Below are positions 15,661-23,966 of a DNA stretch of 64,000 nt, piece after piece; within the stretch, counting starts at the first letter, position 1, and every line of letters begins with the position of its first letter. The notes beneath the pieces were generated by a model that saw only the letters and a program-made list of their open reading frames with translations, did no database searches and had not been told where the DNA came from. The DNA is from Rhizobium sp. ZPR4 (GTDB lineage: Bacteria > Pseudomonadota > Alphaproteobacteria > Rhizobiales > Rhizobiaceae). Position numbers and translations under genes: made by a program. Location of the stretch: assembly GCF_040215725.1 (NCBI RefSeq), contig NZ_CP157968.1:372001-436000 (forward strand), written 5' to 3'.

Positions 15661-17040
15661 TTACTCCATTGTCTTGATCAGGTCGTGCCAGCGTTGTTGA
15701 TAGGATGAGAGATCGGGAAGATCGGAAATATCGGGTGCTTCGGCTGCCAGCGGAGCGGGTGAACCGCGCCTTTCATGGGCGGCCAACATGGCAGCGCCCG
15801 TCGCCGTTCCGGTGGTGCCGCGGCTGACGAGCACGCGTCGGTCGGGCAGCAAGGCCGCAACGATGGCACCATAGAGGGGATCGGCGACGAAATTGCCGTC
15901 AAGCACAACCGTCTTCGTTAGCGGAAGATCGCGGATGCAGGCGACGGTCAGCAGCGCCGCATAGAGCACGGCAAGCGTGAACCGGAGACTGCCCTCCTCT
16001 GCAAGCGGGCCTTCCAGACGGCCGTGATGGGCCGTGCCAGGAAAGAGCCCGTCATCCGAGCCGAATGACGGCAGCGCAAAGGTGCCGGACGCGACAATCA
16101 TCCGAAGTGCCTGCAACGAGGCAGGCCCCGAAGCCTTTGCGGCGACGGTGGAAAACTCCCGGCCTCCCATGGTCAGCATGCCGGGCGTCGGATTGCCGAA
16201 GACATCGGCATTGCAGGAATGGCCGGGCTGTTCGATGCTGAAATCGACGCCGTTGCGATCGGTGAGCGCAACAATCCATGTGCCCGTCGAGACGACGGTG
16301 AAATCAGAGAGATCGGCGGCCTGATAGCGGTATAGATTGGCCGAGGAGTCATGCACGCCGCACAGGACGCGCGTCGTAGCTTTCAGGCCGCTACGTCCCG
16401 CAAGTTCGGGTTTTAGCGGGCCAAGCGTTTCCCATGCGCGCCGCATCGGCGGCATGAGACGCTGCCACCCGCGGCTTGCCACGAGCGCGGCGGGCCGGCT
16501 GTCTGCCGATGCCCACAGATGCGATTGCGCCGCAAGGCTCGTCACCTCGCTGGCCAGCACACCGGACAGGCGGAAAGCCCAATATTGCGGCGTGGCGAGA
16601 TAGGCGCTGGCCGCGGCAAACGTTTCCGGCCAATGCATTTCCTGCCACAGCATTTGCCGCGCCAGATGCGCGGCACCCAGCATGATGGCGCTTGCCCTCT
16701 CGCGATAGGAACCGACGATTACCCTGTAGCGTGCATCGACATCGGCGGGGATCGGCTGCTCATAGTCGATCATCGGCATCGCCGCGCCCTGTCCGTCGAC
16801 CAGCACGCCGCCGGACCCATGCGCGCAGGTGACGATGGCGCCGATATCGTGCCTGCGTCCCAGCTCCGTCAAACTATCGATGAGCCAGGCCTCCAGTTCG
16901 GCAAGATCGTGATGACGATAGGGCGGACCATCCCTCACGATATTCGGCGTCGACAGCGTTTCCAGCACGCGGCCGTCATCGGTTGCCGCCGACAGCTTCA
17001 CGTTGGTCTTACCGATGTCGAAAACCGCAACGATGCTCAT
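15661..17040 (-). CDS. FGGY-family carbohydrate kinase
   Basis: A 459-aa sugar kinase beginning MSIVAVFDIGKTNVKLSAA, the ATP-phosphate loop of the FGGY fold. A second domain contains GVHDSSANLYRY and VVSTGTWIVAL, and the adenosine region is DGNFVADPLYGAIVAALLPDRRVLVSRGTTGTATGAA. It resembles rhamnulokinase/fuculokinase-type members, which phosphorylate ketoses. ATG 17040 overlaps the permease stop by 4 bases; longer frames would run into that permease. With the aldolase downstream it forms a kinase-aldolase pair. The exact substrate is unresolved. Confidence 0.85.
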   Translation of the reverse strand: MSIVAVFDIGKTNVKLSAATDDGRVLETLSTPNIVRDGPPYRHHDLAELEAWLIDSLTELGRRHDIGAIVTCAHGSGGVLVDGQGAAMPMIDYEQPIPADVDARYRVIVGSYRERASAIMLGAAHLARQMLWQEMHWPETFAAASAYLATPQYWAFRLSGVLASEVTSLAAQSHLWASADSRPAALVASRGWQRLMPPMRRAWETLGPLKPELAGRSGLKATTRVLCGVHDSSANLYRYQAADLSDFTVVSTGTWIVALTDRNGVDFSIEQPGHSCNADVFGNPTPGMLTMGGREFSTVAAKASGPASLQALRMIVASGTFALPSFGSDDGLFPGTAHHGRLEGPLAEEGSLRFTLAVLYAALLTVACIRDLPLTKTVVLDGNFVADPLYGAIVAALLPDRRVLVSRGTTGTATGAAMLAAHERRGSPAPLAAEAPDISDLPDLSSYQQRWHDLIKTME

Positions 17041-18095
17041 TTTGGACCGAAGAAACGTGTTGGCAGCAGCCACATCAGGTAGGGTCGCGCCGTCTGAACC
17101 GCGGCGACGAAGATGAGAATGCCGCCCCAAATCGCGACCGTCAGGTAATTGCTGAGGCCGAATTGATTGAAGCCCGAGGAGATGACCTGCAGGATCGCCA
17201 GCGCCAGCATCAACCCGCCGGCCGTGCCGAATCCGCCGAAGGGATCGACACCGCCAAGCACGGCCGCGAGGATCGTCACCAGCAGATAGGATTGCGCATA
17301 ATCCGCGCTTGCGGAGTTGAAGGTCGCCAGCATGACCAGGGCTGCGAAGAAGCAGATCAGGCTCGACATGACATAGACGCCGACCAGCACCCGGCGCGTG
17401 TCGATCGCCGAATAGCGTGCCGCCTCGATATTGGAACCGATCATGGCGCAGGCGACGCCGAAGGCGGTGCGCCGCAATATGAGGCTGACGACAACGGCGA
17501 CGACGATCAGCAGCAGGAAAATCAGCGGCACCCCGAAGATGGTCGTCGTGCCGATGCGGCTGAAGCCGTCGGGTATGCCCGAAAGTGCCATGCCGCGGGT
17601 GAGATAGATGCTGATGCCGTCGATCAGCGATTTCGTGCCGAGGGTGATGAGGATCGGATGCACGCCGGTATAGGCGATGAGCATACCGGTGATAAGGCCG
17701 ATGAGCAGGCAGAGCGCAAGGCCGGCGACGAGCGCCAGTATGATCACGGCGAGTGCCGTCCCGGTGCCGCTGTCAGGCGTGATCAGGCTCTGCATGATGA
17801 AGGCCATCAGCAGCGCGCACTGGTTCGTCGTGGCAATGATCGCCAGATTGAGACCGCCTGTTATCAGCGGCGCCATCATCGCTAGAGACAGAAGGCCGAG
17901 CAACGGCAGCTGGTACATGAAGGATTGCAACGTGCCGAGAGAGGCAAAATTCGGAATGAACAGGGAGAAGCCGACGATCAGAAGGATCAGCAGCACGACA
18001 AGACCGGTATGGGCGCCGGGAATGCCTGCCCGCATACGCGCCATCAAATCGGTAAGGCTGCTATTGACGTTATAGAGAACTGGCGGCTCAGCCAT
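17037..18095 (-). CDS. Ribose-type sugar ABC transporter permease
   Basis: A 352-aa inner-membrane protein of the RbsC/AraH class with 8-10 hydrophobic segments. The family motif appears as GVDPFGGFGTAGGLMLALAILQVISSGFNQFGLSNYL near the C-terminus. It pairs with the neighbouring permease (overlap 8 bases at 18088-18095) to form the heterodimeric channel of a CUT2 importer. The N-terminal 30 residues are longer than usual. Sugar specificity is not readable. Confidence 0.9.
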   Translation of the reverse strand: MAEPPVLYNVNSSLTDLMARMRAGIPGAHTGLVVLLILLIVGFSLFIPNFASLGTLQSFMYQLPLLGLLSLAMMAPLITGGLNLAIIATTNQCALLMAFIMQSLITPDSGTGTALAVIILALVAGLALCLLIGLITGMLIAYTGVHPILITLGTKSLIDGISIYLTRGMALSGIPDGFSRIGTTTIFGVPLIFLLLIVVAVVVSLILRRTAFGVACAMIGSNIEAARYSAIDTRRVLVGVYVMSSLICFFAALVMLATFNSASADYAQSYLLVTILAAVLGGVDPFGGFGTAGGLMLALAILQVISSGFNQFGLSNYLTVAIWGGILIFVAAVQTARPYLMWLLPTRFFGPK

Positions 18096-19122
18096 TGGAT
18101 GACGCTCCCGCGATGATGCGATGCCGGCGGCCCGGCCGCGAGCTGATCACGGTGATCGAGGTCGAGACCAGAATGGTGATACCGATGACGATCTGGAAGA
18201 AGTAAGATGAGACACCGAGCAGGTTTAACCCATTCTGCAGCACGGCCAAGAGTACGATGCCGAGTAATACGCCGGGTACGGTGCCGATACCGCCCGTCAG
18301 GCTGGCGCCACCGAGGACAGCGGCTGACAGCACCGCAAGCTCCGTATTATACATGGCATTGGGCACGCTCTCGCCGACCCGGTGCGCCTGCAGCAGGCCG
18401 GCGATTGCAGCCATCAGACCGAGATAGCCGTAGGCGACGAATTGCAGCCGACCGATGTTCATGCCGATGCGCCGTGCCGCTTCCGCATTGCCGCCCATCG
18501 CATAAAGCTGCCGCCCGACGGAAGATCGCGTCATCCATGCCCAGGTGAACAGCGTCACCACCACCATGGCGACGATCGGCAGCGTCACACGAACGATATC
18601 GCCCGATGCCGTTTCCATGCGCCAGAAGACGATGCGGTTGGTCCACCAGTCCGGCAATGTATAGATCGACTTGCCGCCGGAGAAATACATGAGCAGCGAG
18701 AAGCTGACGCTCATCATGGCGATCGTCGCGATGATCGAGGTGATGCGCACATAATGAACCAGCAGCGCATTGAGGCAGCCAAGCCCGACGCCGATCGCAA
18801 GGCCAGAGACGATGACGGCAGGCGCGGAAAAGCCGAACTGCGTTGCAAGCAGCGCCGCGCAATATTGCGCCACGGAAGCGGTTGCCGCGAAGGATATGTC
18901 GATGCCGCCCGAAACCAACACGACGAAGAGGCCCATCGCCATGATCGCCTGCACAGAATAGGTTTCAAACAGGTCGATGATGTTGCCAAGCGTCAGGAAG
19001 TCTCGTGCCGTCAGGGAAAAGACGATCACGACCGCAGCAATGACGGCCAGAAGCCATGCTTCGGGACGCCGTTTCAATCGCGCGACAAATAACGGCCCGG
19101 CCGTTTGGCTGTGTTCACGCAT
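18088..19122 (-). CDS. Ribose-type sugar ABC transporter permease
   Basis: A 344-aa CUT2-type permease. MGLFVVLVSGGIDISFAATAS and GGASLTGGIGTVPGVLLGIVLLAVLQNGLNLLGVSSYF are the two signature regions of this family. Multiple membrane helices fill the rest. The gene overlaps both the ATPase gene (8 bases at 19115-19122) and the second permease gene, so all three are co-translated. It is likely to be part of the importer feeding the kinase and aldolase encoded downstream. Confidence 0.9.
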   Translation of the reverse strand: MREHSQTAGPLFVARLKRRPEAWLLAVIAAVVIVFSLTARDFLTLGNIIDLFETYSVQAIMAMGLFVVLVSGGIDISFAATASVAQYCAALLATQFGFSAPAVIVSGLAIGVGLGCLNALLVHYVRITSIIATIAMMSVSFSLLMYFSGGKSIYTLPDWWTNRIVFWRMETASGDIVRVTLPIVAMVVVTLFTWAWMTRSSVGRQLYAMGGNAEAARRIGMNIGRLQFVAYGYLGLMAAIAGLLQAHRVGESVPNAMYNTELAVLSAAVLGGASLTGGIGTVPGVLLGIVLLAVLQNGLNLLGVSSYFFQIVIGITILVSTSITVISSRPGRRHRIIAGASSNG

Positions 19123-20608
19123 AGATGCGCTCCTTCATATTGGCCTCGCTGACGTCGCCCGGCACCGCTTCGCCGACGATGCGGCCGGCGCGCATGTGCA
19201 GGATGCGGTCGCAGGTCGCAAACAGTTCCGAGACTTCGTCGGAGATGAGAATGATGGCGACGCCTTGCCGCGCCAGCTCGGCCACCACGTCGTAGATGCC
19301 CTGTTTGTTCTTGATGTCGACGCCGACCGTCGGGGAATCGAGGATCAGCACCTTCGGCCGTGTCGCCAGCCATTTCGCGAGCACGACACGCTGCTGATTG
19401 CCGCCCGAAAGCGTCTGCACCGCGCGATCGGCCGAGGGAACCTTGATGGCAAGCCGCTTTATCCAGTCATCGGCAAGCTGCCCGCGCGTCTTGCCGGGAA
19501 TGAGCCCCAGCCGGTTTGCCATGCCTCTCATGACGGCGAGCATGATATTGTCGCCAATCGACTGCTGCAGGATCACGCCGAGGCTCAAGCGATCCTCGGA
19601 AACGTAAGCGATGCCGGCGCGCACGGCATCGCGATTGGAGCGGAGCACAAGCTCCCTACCCTCGAGGCCAATGCTGCCGCTCTCGACGCGATGCATACCG
19701 AACAGCGTCAGCGCGAGTTCGGTGCGGCCCGATCCCAGCAATCCGGAGATGCCAAGCACCTCGCCACGGCGGAGAATAAAATCGATATCGGCAAACTCGC
19801 CTCGGCGCGACAGACCTCGAACTTCCAGAACAGGCACGGCTCCACTCATGTCGCGCGCAACGATGGTGTGATCGATATCGAGTCCCGTCATCAGATGAGC
19901 GATCTTCTTTTCATTCATTTGATCGGCAGGCCAGGTGCCGACCTTGCGGCCGTCGCGCATGACAGTAACGCGCTCGGCGATCTCGACCACTTCATCGAGC
20001 CGATGGGAGACAAAGACAACGGCGATACCATCGGCCTTCAATCGTCCGACGATGCCCAATAGACGATCGACCTCCGCTCGCGTCAGCGACGCGGTCGGCT
20101 CGTCCATGAAGATCAGCCGCGCTTCGGCTGCCAGGCCGCGCGCGATGGCGACAATCTGGCGCTCGGCGACTGAAAGATCGGACACCACGAGATCGAGGTC
20201 GAGCACAAAGCCGAGCCTTGCAAGAACGGCGCGTGCCTTCTCGCGCATCCGCTTCCGGTTAACCGGTTTTACGAGTCGGTCGAGATGACTTTCGATAGCG
20301 ATGTTTTCAACAACGGATAGGTTGGGAAACAGGGAGAGGTCCTGGAAAATCACCTGAATTCCCAGCGCCTTGGCGCGGGCGGGATCAAGCGGAAGAACCG
20401 GCTTGCCCTCGATCTCGATCATGCCGGCCGAAGGCGGATGCACGCCGGCCACGGTCTTGATGAGGGTCGACTTGCCGCAGCCGTTTTCGCCGACGAGGCA
20501 ATGGATCTCCCCGGACCGCACATCCCAATCGATCTCTTCCAATGCGCGCACACCGCCAAACCGTTTGGACAGCCCGGTCAAACGCAGAAACGGAACGTCG
20601 TCTCCCAT
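19115..20608 (-). CDS. Sugar ABC transporter ATP-binding protein with two ATPase domains (RbsA type)
   Basis: A 497-aa tandem ATPase. The first domain has Walker A GENGCGKS at about 40-47, signature LSVAERQ and Walker B LIFMDEPTASL. The second, degenerate domain has GLLGSGRTEL in the Walker A place and signature LSGGNQQR, as expected for RbsA/MglA proteins. ATG 20608 is preferred (GGAG seven bases upstream) over an ATG at 20647. It lies 174 bases after the binding-protein gene, with a strong hairpin and a mosaic repeat in between. It powers the two downstream permeases. Confidence 0.92.
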   Translation of the reverse strand: MGDDVPFLRLTGLSKRFGGVRALEEIDWDVRSGEIHCLVGENGCGKSTLIKTVAGVHPPSAGMIEIEGKPVLPLDPARAKALGIQVIFQDLSLFPNLSVVENIAIESHLDRLVKPVNRKRMREKARAVLARLGFVLDLDLVVSDLSVAERQIVAIARGLAAEARLIFMDEPTASLTRAEVDRLLGIVGRLKADGIAVVFVSHRLDEVVEIAERVTVMRDGRKVGTWPADQMNEKKIAHLMTGLDIDHTIVARDMSGAVPVLEVRGLSRRGEFADIDFILRRGEVLGISGLLGSGRTELALTLFGMHRVESGSIGLEGRELVLRSNRDAVRAGIAYVSEDRLSLGVILQQSIGDNIMLAVMRGMANRLGLIPGKTRGQLADDWIKRLAIKVPSADRAVQTLSGGNQQRVVLAKWLATRPKVLILDSPTVGVDIKNKQGIYDVVAELARQGVAIILISDEVSELFATCDRILHMRAGRIVGEAVPGDVSEANMKERIYA

Positions 20609-20632
20609 CGATCCACTCCGATTGTCTTGGTC

Positions 20633-20665
20633 GGCCGGCGGCGGCATTCAAGCCTGCCGCCGGCC
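20633..20665. other. Strong GC hairpin inside the sugar-transport operon
   Basis: Perfect 10-base stem GGCCGGCGGC at 20633-20642 with GCCGCCGGCC at 20656-20665, loop 13 bases. It lies just after the binding-protein gene and before the ATPase gene. In similar operons such hairpins protect the binding-protein message and lower downstream expression. There is no T-run. Confidence 0.55.
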
Positions 20666-20680
20666 CTCGGGAGGAACAAC

Positions 20681-20786
20681 CAGAACTTTTCCGCTTTTCT
20701 CCGAATCGCGGAAAAGCTCTATCCTCTTGGTTCCATCCGCATTCCGGACGGAAAACCGCTACGCACTTTTCCTGGAAATGCTCTAA
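20681..20786. repeat. RIME-like rhizobial mosaic repeat, copy A
   Basis: A 106-base palindrome-rich element whose left part pairs CTTTTCCGC with CGCGGAAAAG and whose right part contains attccggacggaaaaccgct and cctggaaatgctctaa. A second copy at 56221-56325 matches it along its whole length with scattered substitutions. It fills the gap between the binding-protein and ATPase genes, and the binding-protein stop codon (20783-20785) falls inside its right end. The RIME-like name comes from memory of rhizobial intergenic repeats; duplication within the window is directly visible. Confidence 0.8.
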
Positions 20787-21790
20787 AGGCCGAGCGCGAC
20801 GAGCCGGTCGATGTTTTCCTTATCGAGCGACTCCAGCTTCTGTGCCTGGATGAGCTTCTTGTCCGGATAGACGCGCACCTTACCGACGCCGGTTAGCTCC
20901 ATATTGTCGGTCGGCTCCTTGCCGGCCGCCAGGATGGAGGCGAGCTGCACGAAGATCTCGCCCGCCGTCATCGGGTTCCAGATGAAGCCGCCGCGGATCG
21001 TGCCAGACTTGACGTATTTGACGCCCTGCCCCGGCGAGAAGCCGCCGACCAGCACGATCGACTTGGCCTTTTCGCGATCGTCGAGAACACGAGCCGCACC
21101 GATCGGGCCTTGCGAGCCGAATGTCAGAATACCTTTCAGATCCGGATGGGCACGCAGCTGATCCTGCGTCGTCTTGATGCTTTCATCCAGGCTCTCGGCC
21201 ACGCCGAAACGGTCGCCGAGCATCTGCATCTTCGGGTATTTCTGCTTCTGATAGGCAATCGCCGCATCGGCCCAGGCATTGTGCAACGGAACCGTCAGCG
21301 AGCCGACATAGACGATATATTTGCCTTCCTCGCCCATTTGCTTGGCAAGCAGGTCCATATGGGCCTGACCATAGCCTTCGATGGTCGTCAGCTCGAAGTC
21401 CCAATCGGCTTCCTTCTGGCTTGGGCCTTCGTGGGCAAGCACCTTGATGCCTGCGGCCCGCGCACGGCCGAGGACAGGATCGAGGGCAGCGGAATCATTC
21501 GGCACGATGCCGATGACGGCTACCTTGCGGGCAATCAGGTCTTCGATGGCGCGTACCTGCTGGGCGGCGTCCGCCTGCGTCGGCCCGACCATCCAGGCAT
21601 TCGTCTTATATTCCGGCGCCGCCTTCTTGATGCCGACTTCCATGGCGTTGAACCACGGAATGCCGCCGATCTTGACTACGACGCCGACCTGCGGCTCGGC
21701 CGCCTGCGCGATGCCGATGGTGCCGCCGAGAGTGCCGGCGACGACAGCTCCGCCTATTCCGGTGAGTATGGTTCGTCTTGTAACTTCCAT
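20783..21790 (-). CDS. Sugar ABC transporter substrate-binding protein (ribose/rhamnose/LsrB type), Tat-exported
   Basis: A 335-aa periplasmic binding protein. MEVTRRTILTGIGG is a twin-arginine leader ending near IAQAAEP. The mature part VGVVVKIGGIPWFNAMEVGIKKAAPEY and QVRAIEDLIARKVAVIGIVPND are type I binding-protein features like those of RhaS and LsrB proteins. Start 21790 has GGGAGGAG upstream and lies inside the LacI gene, giving a 37-base overlap. The TAG stop lies in the mosaic repeat. It delivers the sugar to the downstream permeases. Confidence 0.9.
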   Translation of the reverse strand: MEVTRRTILTGIGGAVVAGTLGGTIGIAQAAEPQVGVVVKIGGIPWFNAMEVGIKKAAPEYKTNAWMVGPTQADAAQQVRAIEDLIARKVAVIGIVPNDSAALDPVLGRARAAGIKVLAHEGPSQKEADWDFELTTIEGYGQAHMDLLAKQMGEEGKYIVYVGSLTVPLHNAWADAAIAYQKQKYPKMQMLGDRFGVAESLDESIKTTQDQLRAHPDLKGILTFGSQGPIGAARVLDDREKAKSIVLVGGFSPGQGVKYVKSGTIRGGFIWNPMTAGEIFVQLASILAAGKEPTDNMELTGVGKVRVYPDKKLIQAQKLESLDKENIDRLVALGL

Positions 21791-22824
21791 TTTTCTCCTC
21801 CCAGTTTCGTGTTACCCGCCTCCTCAAGCGGGCTCCGCGGCGTCGAACCGCGGATCTCGACGACGCAGCGCAAGCGCCGCGTAACCGGTTTTCCGGCAGA
21901 GCCGGTCATGCGCCGCAGCAGCAGCGCCCAGGCCTGTTCGGCCATTTCCTCGACGGGCTGACGCACGGCTGTAATGCCGGGAGCGACCAGCCGCATCCAT
22001 TCCATCTCGTCGAAGCTCGCAAAAGCGAGGTCGCCGGGCACGGATAGCCCGATCTCCGCCATGGTGCGGTAGGTCAGAAGCGTCGTGCCATGGTCGAGCG
22101 AAAACAGCGCGCCTGGCAATGGGCGGCGGCGCAGCCGCTCCTCGAGGCGCTGCGCGCCATTGGCATCGTCGATGCCGATTTCCAGCATCTCGACATGCAT
22201 GCGGCCGGCCGCAGCTTGCACGCCTTCCCAGCGTTCGCGAACATTGGTAATCGACAGGCTGCTGCCAAGAACCAGGCAATCACCATAACCCTGCCTGTCG
22301 AGATGGGCGGCGATTGCGCCGGCGGCCGGACCATTGTCAACGGCGATCAGATCGAAGCCGACCGCATCCGGTATGCGGTCGGCCAGCACGACCGGTGCGA
22401 AGAAGCCATTCGGCAAGCGTTCGGCAAAGGCGCCGTCGCAGGGAATGACGATCAGACCAGCGGGACGCCAGGAGCGAATCTTGCGCAACCGGTCGGCCTC
22501 TTCCTCAGCATTATTACGCGCGGACACGACCACCAGATCGTAATCGTCGAGACGCGCCAGATGCTCCAGCGTGGAAACAAAGGAGGCGAACATCGGATTG
22601 GTGAGATCCGGCACGACGACGCCAGCAAGCTGCGCCTTGCGCGAACGCAGCCGCGACGCGCCGAGATCGACGACATAGCCAAGCTCTCGCACCGCGTCGT
22701 TCACACGCCTGGCGAAATCCGGAGAGACCGTAGGCTTGCCATTCAGGACATTCGAGACGGTTGCCACTGAAACCCCAGCCCTGTCGGCCACCATCTTGAT
22801 GGAAGGGGTTCGCGATTTCGACAT
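21754..22824 (-). CDS. LacI-family transcriptional regulator
   Basis: A 356-aa repressor-type protein. The N-terminal HTH reads IKMVADRAGVSVATVSNVLNGKPTVSPDFARRVNDAVRELGYV, followed by the hinge and a periplasmic-binding-like effector domain (AGVVVPDLTNPMFASFVSTLEHLA). It is first gene of the sugar operon and divergent from the 3-epimerase gene. The 176-base gap between them holds two AAACG/CGTTTTA palindromes. It probably represses both transcripts until the imported sugar or its phosphate is present. Its C-terminus overlaps the next gene by 37 bases. Confidence 0.92.
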   Translation of the reverse strand: MSKSRTPSIKMVADRAGVSVATVSNVLNGKPTVSPDFARRVNDAVRELGYVVDLGASRLRSRKAQLAGVVVPDLTNPMFASFVSTLEHLARLDDYDLVVVSARNNAEEEADRLRKIRSWRPAGLIVIPCDGAFAERLPNGFFAPVVLADRIPDAVGFDLIAVDNGPAAGAIAAHLDRQGYGDCLVLGSSLSITNVRERWEGVQAAAGRMHVEMLEIGIDDANGAQRLEERLRRRPLPGALFSLDHGTTLLTYRTMAEIGLSVPGDLAFASFDEMEWMRLVAPGITAVRQPVEEMAEQAWALLLRRMTGSAGKPVTRRLRCVVEIRGSTPRSPLEEAGNTKLGGEKWKLQDEPYSPE

Positions 22825-22873
22825 TCTACCCTCCCTTCAACAATCTTAGATTGATGCTACGAAAATTCTGGTG

Positions 22874-22881
22874 AAACGTTT
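22874..22881. promoter_or_regulatory. Candidate LacI operator half-palindrome AAACGTTT
   Basis: The palindrome AAACGTTT, continuing as cgtttta, lies 50 bases upstream of the LacI gene start in the divergent gap. It shares the CGTTTTA word with the inverted repeat at 22923-22941. LacI-family sites centre on a CG step, so this fits. Binding is inferred. Confidence 0.45.
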
Positions 22882-22922
22882 TATTGTAAGCTATACCAGC
22901 ATATATGCGGTGTCAACGTGAC

Positions 22923-22941
22923 CGTTTTAAAGTATAAAACG
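22923..22941. promoter_or_regulatory. Candidate LacI operator, inverted repeat
   Basis: CGTTTTA-aagta-TAAAACG is a perfect 7-base inverted repeat with a 5-base spacer, 60 bases before the epimerase ATG and in the divergent gap of a LacI regulator. It is probably an operator controlling the epimerase and/or transporter operon. Confidence 0.5.
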
Positions 22942-23000
22942 ATTCATATCTTTCGCATTGCAGCAAATGTTTTTGCATCCACGAAACCGGGAGGACGATC

Positions 23001-23897
23001 ATGAACAAGCTGGGAGTTCACGCGCTGGTATGGGAGGCCGGCTGGAGTCGCGACGAATGCGCCCGCGCAATCGCAAACAGCGCCGAGGTTGGCTATGATT
23101 TCATCGAGGCACCGGCGCTCGACCCCAGCCTGATCGATCCTGAATTCACGCGCCGGCAGCTGGAAAAGAACGGCATCGGCATCAACTTTTCGCTCGGCCT
23201 CGATTTTGAAACCGATATCTCAAGCGGCGACAAGGAGAAGGGCCGCCGCGGCAAAGAAAAGCTGGAACAGGCGATCGCCGTCTGCCGCGATTGCGGCGGC
23301 GAATATATCGGCGGTATCCTGCATTCGGCTTTCGGTAAATATACCGAGCCGACGACGGCAGCAGGCGTTGCGCAATCGGTCGACATTCTGCGCCAGGTGG
23401 CCGAAACGGCGGCGAAGAGCAACATCACGCTCGTCCTGGAAGTGGTCAACCGCTATGAATCCAACGTGCTGAACACGGCAGCCCAGGCCGTGGAAATGTG
23501 CAAGCGCATCGGCATGCCGAATGTGAAGGTGCATCTCGACGTCTATCACATGAATATCGAGGAATCCGATATTCAGGCCGCCATTCTCGAAACCGGCGAC
23601 TACCTTGGATATTTCCACACCGGCGATTCCCATCGCGGCTATATGGGCTCGGGCACGATCGATCTTACCGGCGTCTTCAGGGCCCTCGTTCGCTCGGGCT
23701 ACACGGGACCGATCACCTTCGAATCCTTCTCCTCGCGCGTCGTCGGTCAGCCACTGGAAGGCATTCTCGGCATCTGGCGCAACCTTTGGGACGACGGACG
23801 CGACCTTGCCGAACATGCGCTGATGTATACGAAGGCGCAGCTCAAAGCCGCTCAGGAGGCCCAGCGTCAGAGCCAGCAGCGCAGCCGCCTGCCCTGA
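23001..23897 (+). CDS. D-tagatose/L-ribulose 3-epimerase-family ketose epimerase
   Basis: A 298-aa TIM-barrel epimerase that would invert C3 of a ketose using a divalent metal. The family motifs are LVLEVVNRYESNVLNTAAQAVEMC (Glu about residue 155), VHLDVYHMNIEESD (Asp and His ligands near 188-191), FHTGDSHRGYMGSG and ITFESFSS (second Glu). It resembles rhizobial L-ribulose/D-psicose 3-epimerases. GGAGG lies just before the ATG. It is divergent from the LacI-transport-kinase-aldolase operon and likely to be co-regulated. The natural ketose is not determined. Confidence 0.88.
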   Translation: MNKLGVHALVWEAGWSRDECARAIANSAEVGYDFIEAPALDPSLIDPEFTRRQLEKNGIGINFSLGLDFETDISSGDKEKGRRGKEKLEQAIAVCRDCGGEYIGGILHSAFGKYTEPTTAAGVAQSVDILRQVAETAAKSNITLVLEVVNRYESNVLNTAAQAVEMCKRIGMPNVKVHLDVYHMNIEESDIQAAILETGDYLGYFHTGDSHRGYMGSGTIDLTGVFRALVRSGYTGPITFESFSSRVVGQPLEGILGIWRNLWDDGRDLAEHALMYTKAQLKAAQEAQRQSQQRSRLP

Positions 23898-23935
23898 TAT
23901 CTATCCCGATACGGCACTCCATCACACGGAAGCAT

Positions 23936-23959
23936 CGGCTCCCCTTCCTAAGGGAGCCG
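23936..23959. terminator. Bidirectional hairpin terminator candidate
   Basis: Perfect 8-base stem CGGCTCCC / GGGAGCCG with an 8-base loop, between the convergent epimerase and L,D-transpeptidase genes. It is followed by atttcgctc, a weak T-run. Confidence 0.55.
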
Positions 23960-23966
23960 ATTTCGC

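Noticed and set aside
16983..17885. Plus-strand open frame of 300 codons rich in Asp, Arg, Gln and His
   Set aside because: It is the reverse image of a permease with multiple hydrophobic segments.
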